Positions 6,125 through 8,392 of a stretch of DNA of 8,392 nt are shown piece after piece. The translations under genes were made by a program, and so were the position numbers. Numbering within the stretch: position 1 is the first letter of the stretch; the number at the start of each line of letters is the position of its first letter. The stretch is from Desulfobacterales bacterium. Lineage in GTDB: Bacteria; Desulfobacterota; Desulfobacteria; Desulfobacterales; Desulfobacteraceae. A model generated the notes under the pieces. That model did not search any database. It saw only the letters and a program-made list of their open reading frames with translations, and had not been told where the DNA came from. The stretch is taken from NCBI GenBank assembly GCA_022361315.1, contig JAKSBB010000424.1, forward strand, positions 1 through 8,392, written 5' to 3'.

Positions 6125-7153
6125 TTAGAGGGCCGCTTCCACCTTTTCCCATACATCCGTCACATCCCAGGGAATAAAGCCGGGCTTTGCAAATTCCTTT
6201 CGGCAGATATCATAAACGGTCCGGTTATAGGGGGCCTTTACCCCGTGTTTTTCCGCCAGGGAGATAAAATAACCGTTCAGGGTCTCAAGCTCGGAATCCG
6301 TACCCCCCTTCTGCAGGATATCCTGGGCCATGGAGGAGATAACCATCTTCTTTACGTTTTTCTCAAAGGCCTTTCTGGTCACAAACCGGGGCAGGGTGGC
6401 TGCGGCCCGCATGAGACCCCACGAGGGCATCCCCCCGAGTTTGCACTCCTTGTATCCCGCCGCCTTCACGATCTTTACCCCTTCATAGGTCAGGTTGGAC
6501 AGCAGCTTCTGGAACAATCCGGGATCGGAAATCTCCTTTGTGGTATGGCCGATCAGGGTGGTCAGGGAATTGGTGAGGTTAACGATCATCTTGGTGTGGG
6601 AGGCGTCCTGAATGTGGTGGGACACAAAGGTGTCTAATCCCTGTCTGAAGATTTCCTGAACCGTGTCCATCTCGAACTGGCATTCATTCCGGGCCGTACC
6701 CAGAACCAGGGGGCCTTGGGTCTGGTAGCCCACCACCCCCGGGCTGTCCAGCCAGGCGTTGTAACAGACCACCCCGTAGATCACCTTTGAAAAGTACCTG
6801 GGAAGAATCGCCTGGTTTTCAACCCCGTTCTGCAGGCCGATGATCACCGGTGTGTCGCCCACCTTGTCCCGGATCATACTGCATACGGCATCAAGGCTGT
6901 AGTTTTTTACGGCCACGGCAATGATATCCGGCGGATCAATTTCGTCCAGATCCCGGATCACCTTCACGGTCTCTGTTTTCCGGCTGGCCTCATTTCCGCC
7001 AAGGTAATGGGTAATACCGTTGGCCTCAATGGCATTCGCCACCTCTCCGATATCCAAAAAATAGGTGTTTTCGTGATGGGGGGCAATCCAGGCCCCGATG
7101 GAGGCGCCCACAGCGCCGGCACCTAAAAATACGATGGTGGGATTCTCTGTCAT
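6125..7153 (-). CDS. 2-dehydropantoate 2-reductase (ApbA/PanE)-family oxidoreductase
   Basis: A 342-residue NAD(P)-dependent reductase. The N-terminal Rossmann motif is GAGAVG (residues 11-16), and LQNGVEN (108-113) matches the conserved LQNG segment of the family. In the C-terminal helical domain, Lys188 in HTKMIVNLTNS aligns with the catalytic Lys of PanE, Asn192 with the conserved Asn, and SELETLNGYF (287-296) with the substrate-binding Glu region. PanE reduces ketopantoate to pantoate in coenzyme A synthesis, but the family is broad. At 342 residues the protein is longer than E. coli PanE (about 300), with extra sequence around 235-280. Since it sits in an operon with an acetoacetate-decarboxylase-like gene, reduction of another 2-keto or beta-keto acid is as likely. 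The start ATG 7153 has the Shine-Dalgarno TAAGGAGGTGA (7168-7158). The 3' end faces the Rossmann gene with only 11 bases between the stop codons. Confidence 0.85.
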   Translation of the reverse strand: MTENPTIVFLGAGAVGASIGAWIAPHHENTYFLDIGEVANAIEANGITHYLGGNEASRKTETVKVIRDLDEIDPPDIIAVAVKNYSLDAVCSMIRDKVGDTPVIIGLQNGVENQAILPRYFSKVIYGVVCYNAWLDSPGVVGYQTQGPLVLGTARNECQFEMDTVQEIFRQGLDTFVSHHIQDASHTKMIVNLTNSLTTLIGHTTKEISDPGLFQKLLSNLTYEGVKIVKAAGYKECKLGGMPSWGLMRAAATLPRFVTRKAFEKNVKKMVISSMAQDILQKGGTDSELETLNGYFISLAEKHGVKAPYNRTVYDICRKEFAKPGFIPWDVTDVWEKVEAAL

Positions 7154-7157
7154 GATG

Positions 7158-7168
7158 TCACCTCCTTA
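7158..7168 (-). promoter_or_regulatory. Very strong Shine-Dalgarno overlapping the upstream stop codon
   Basis: TAAGGAGGTGA (minus strand) is complementary over all 11 bases to the canonical 3' end of bacterial 16S rRNA. Its first three bases are the TAA stop codon of the ADC-like gene, and it lies four bases from the ATG at 7153. This points to efficient, coupled translation of the PanE-like reductase. Confidence 0.85.
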
Positions 7169-8086
7169 ATATGCATGGGCGTGATGGGGTTGGGGTAAAA
7201 GGGCGTCAAACTCAAAGTCCGGGTCCGGCAGATCAAAGCAGGACGTCATGTCGGGGGTGTACCGGAACTGGAAGGGATGGGCCTCGATGTTAAGATCCTT
7301 GAGCACCCGGGCGGACGGGGTATCACCGATAACAATGTAGTTCCGGTCCGGGGTCTGACCGCTCTTGAACAACTGGTCCATATATTTGTTGACCTTGAAT
7401 TCCGCCTTGAAGTTGGTTTCGCTTTTCAGCATTTTCCCCCCCAGGCTTGAGTACAGGTTCGAGGTGACATCAAACCGGGTGGATTTACCGGTGGTGGGAA
7501 TTCTCAGTTTGAGATAGGGCTGGCCGTCCGTTTCCAGGGCCGTCACCACGCAAAGCCCGTCGTTCTCGGCAATATGGATATCCTGGGTCACCTTGGGCAG
7601 CCCCCAGATCCGGTTGCCGCGCAGCTGGTTTTCCCGTGAGGTCACGGGCATACCGAAGACGTAATATCCGAACCGGCTGAACCATTTGTCCGCCACCATG
7701 GGAACCACCTGCACATTGACACCCGGGTCCACCATAACGGGAATGGTCATGGCAATCTCATTGTAGGGGGCCACATTCATCACCGTTTTGTATTCATAGC
7801 AGGAGAATGCCACAAGCGCCCGGCCCCCCGGCATCCGCACCGGCTTAACCTTCGGCCCCAGCCCTGCACTGACCAGGGTGTGGGCGTTGTCGTAGCTGCA
7901 GAGGAAAATGGCGATGGCGCAGGCCACGTTGTTGTAAAAGGTGGGGAAGTTGTAATCCTTTTCAATCTCCTCCGTTAGTTTCAGGGGCGTTTCGGCTTTG
8001 CGCAGGGTAAATCGCCTGAAAAAGGGATCGGTGAATTCTCCCTCGTTGGGCAGCATCTCCGGCGTGATCTCATGGGTTGCTTTCAT
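7166..8086 (-). CDS. Acetoacetate decarboxylase superfamily protein
   Basis: A 306-residue cytoplasmic protein of the ADC superfamily (PF06314). Supporting motifs are PYNEIAMTIPV (residues 107-117, with the conserved Glu110) and GNRIWGLPK (157-165), where Lys165 aligns with the Schiff-base lysine (Lys115) of Clostridium acetobutylicum ADC. In that enzyme a second lysine follows directly and lowers the pKa; here the next residue is Val166, so classical acetoacetate decarboxylation is uncertain. Other superfamily members catalyse aldol or hydration chemistry. I chose ATG 8086 because GAGGAGG (8097-8091) lies four bases ahead; an in-frame ATG at 8119 would add 11 residues but has no ribosome site. 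The C-terminus is His-rich (HHAHAY). The gene is followed after 12 bases by the PanE-like gene in one operon, and preceded by a promoter with an IclR-like palindrome. The substrate is unknown. Confidence 0.87.
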   Translation of the reverse strand: MKATHEITPEMLPNEGEFTDPFFRRFTLRKAETPLKLTEEIEKDYNFPTFYNNVACAIAIFLCSYDNAHTLVSAGLGPKVKPVRMPGGRALVAFSCYEYKTVMNVAPYNEIAMTIPVMVDPGVNVQVVPMVADKWFSRFGYYVFGMPVTSRENQLRGNRIWGLPKVTQDIHIAENDGLCVVTALETDGQPYLKLRIPTTGKSTRFDVTSNLYSSLGGKMLKSETNFKAEFKVNKYMDQLFKSGQTPDRNYIVIGDTPSARVLKDLNIEAHPFQFRYTPDMTSCFDLPDPDFEFDALLPQPHHAHAY

Positions 8087-8141
8087 CGGGCCTCCTCTTT
8101 TGGTTTTAGTGTACGACATTATCGTTTTGTAGATGTTAATA

Positions 8142-8156
8142 TGGGATATTGTCCCA
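8142..8156. promoter_or_regulatory. 15-bp palindrome, putative IclR-family operator
   Basis: TGGGATATTGTCCCA has perfect 5-bp arms (TGGGA/TCCCA) and near symmetry through the centre. IclR-family operators are commonly about 15 bp, with TGG...CCA ends (E. coli IclR consensus TGGAAATNATTTCCA). It overlaps the predicted -10 box of the ADC-like operon, a position suited to repression, and a gene ending like an IclR regulator lies directly upstream. Regulator identity is inference. Confidence 0.5.
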
Positions 8157-8174
8157 ATAAAAATAAAAAGTCAA
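8146..8174 (-). promoter_or_regulatory. Putative sigma70-type promoter of the ADC-like/PanE-like operon
   Basis: On the minus strand, -35 TTGACT (8174-8169) and -10 CAATAT (8151-8146) are 17 bases apart in an AT-rich stretch, giving a leader of roughly 50 bases to ATG 8086. The -35 matches 5 of 6; the -10 matches only 3 of 6 but keeps the two most conserved positions. Confidence 0.5.
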
Positions 8175-8186
8175 TAGAAAACCGGC

Positions 8187-8213
8187 GCTTACGCTGCTTA
8201 CGCTGCTTGCGCA
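8187..8213. repeat. Short tandem repeat, three 9-bp units
   Basis: GCTTACGCT is present twice in direct succession, followed by a degenerate third copy GCTTGCGCA. It lies between the stop codon of the upstream regulator gene and the promoter of the ADC-like operon. No terminator-like stem with a T-run can be built from it. The function is unknown and it could simply be a slippage product. Confidence 0.6.
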
Positions 8214-8280
8214 GTTGGCGTTGCTTCCTGGTCTTATTGTAAAGTTGGTTTTTTGCTCTGGAAAACCTGGCTGGAGACGG

Positions 8281-8392
8281 TTACGGACGATATCCGAGGC
8301 TTCTGGAGAGTTCCCTGGAGGTATAGCGGACCGCTTCGATGATTTTTTCCCGCTGACGGTCTATGTTGTCCGCATCACCGGTGATGGTAAAC
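8281..8392 (-). CDS. Probable IclR-family transcriptional regulator, C-terminal fragment
   Basis: The frame is open from the window edge to TAA at 8283-8281 and encodes the last 36 residues of a protein that begins outside the window. The sequence runs FTITGDADNIDRQREKII, then EAVRYTSRELSRSLGYRP. This closely resembles the end of the IclR effector-binding domain: a beta strand of SISGPA type, a helix starting around DRxRE, and a final helix ending in ISRxLGYRP. Such proteins are DNA-binding regulators, often of catabolic operons for aromatic or short-chain acids, with an N-terminal winged helix. It lies on the same strand as the ADC-like gene and upstream of it, next to a palindrome of operator type. 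The call rests on a short tail, so another family cannot be excluded. Confidence 0.7.
   Translation of the reverse strand, partial: FTITGDADNIDRQREKIIEAVRYTSRELSRSLGYRP

Noticed and set aside
5834..6637. A 267-codon plus-strand open frame running across the convergent gene junction
   Set aside because: It overlaps two well-supported genes in other frames. Its translation is rich in Gly, Pro, His and Arg with no family motif, and it has no ribosome site. It is a by-product of high G+C codon usage.
8117..8119. ATG at 8119 as start of the ADC-like protein
   Set aside because: No Shine-Dalgarno precedes it, and the added N-terminal residues lie outside the family core. GAGGAGG marks ATG 8086 instead.
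8187..8213. Tandem repeats as a CRISPR array
   Set aside because: The units are 9 bp and contiguous with no spacers, and no cas gene is present.

Overview
The window looks like chromosomal DNA from an anaerobic bacterium, most likely a sulfate-reducing Desulfobacterota (Desulfobacterales-like). This is inference from gene content: a selenocysteine tRNA, a LonB/LonC-type protease, cysteine-bearing CBS proteins, an FMN-reductase-family protein, and moderately high G+C in the right two thirds. No 16S rRNA gene or species-specific marker is present.

Left region (1-2120). The 3' end of a flavin-reductase-like gene closes with a very clear intrinsic terminator. A promoter framed by an 8-bp inverted repeat then leads into two tandem CBS-domain genes: a two-CBS protein (579-1046) and a four-CBS protein with cysteine clusters (1061-1945). 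These two genes are visibly AT-richer than the rest. Facing them on the minus strand is a full tRNA-Sec gene (selC), with encoded CCA and a near-consensus promoter.

Middle region (2121-6113). A DUF2062 membrane protein with an extraordinary Lys/Arg tail lies on the minus strand. It is divergent from a two-gene plus-strand operon. The operon encodes a 795-residue ATP-dependent Lon-family protease with an intact Walker A motif and Ser-Lys dyad, and, 12 bp downstream, a small Rossmann-fold protein with a cysteine cluster that I cannot assign to a function.

Right region (6114-8392). On the minus strand an acetoacetate-decarboxylase-superfamily gene is followed by a ketopantoate-reductase-like gene. 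The two are tightly coupled: the stop codon of the first supplies the first bases of a Shine-Dalgarno sequence fully complementary to the 16S 3' end. Upstream is a sigma70-like promoter whose -10 overlaps a 15-bp TGG...CCA palindrome of IclR-operator type. The next gene upstream, entering from the window edge, ends like an IclR-family regulator. Together these suggest a small regulator-controlled catabolic operon of unknown substrate.

I see no CRISPR array, insertion sequence, phage gene or integrase. The least explained items are the Lon-linked cysteine/Rossmann protein, the cysteine-rich four-CBS protein, and the IclR/ADC-like/PanE-like unit.
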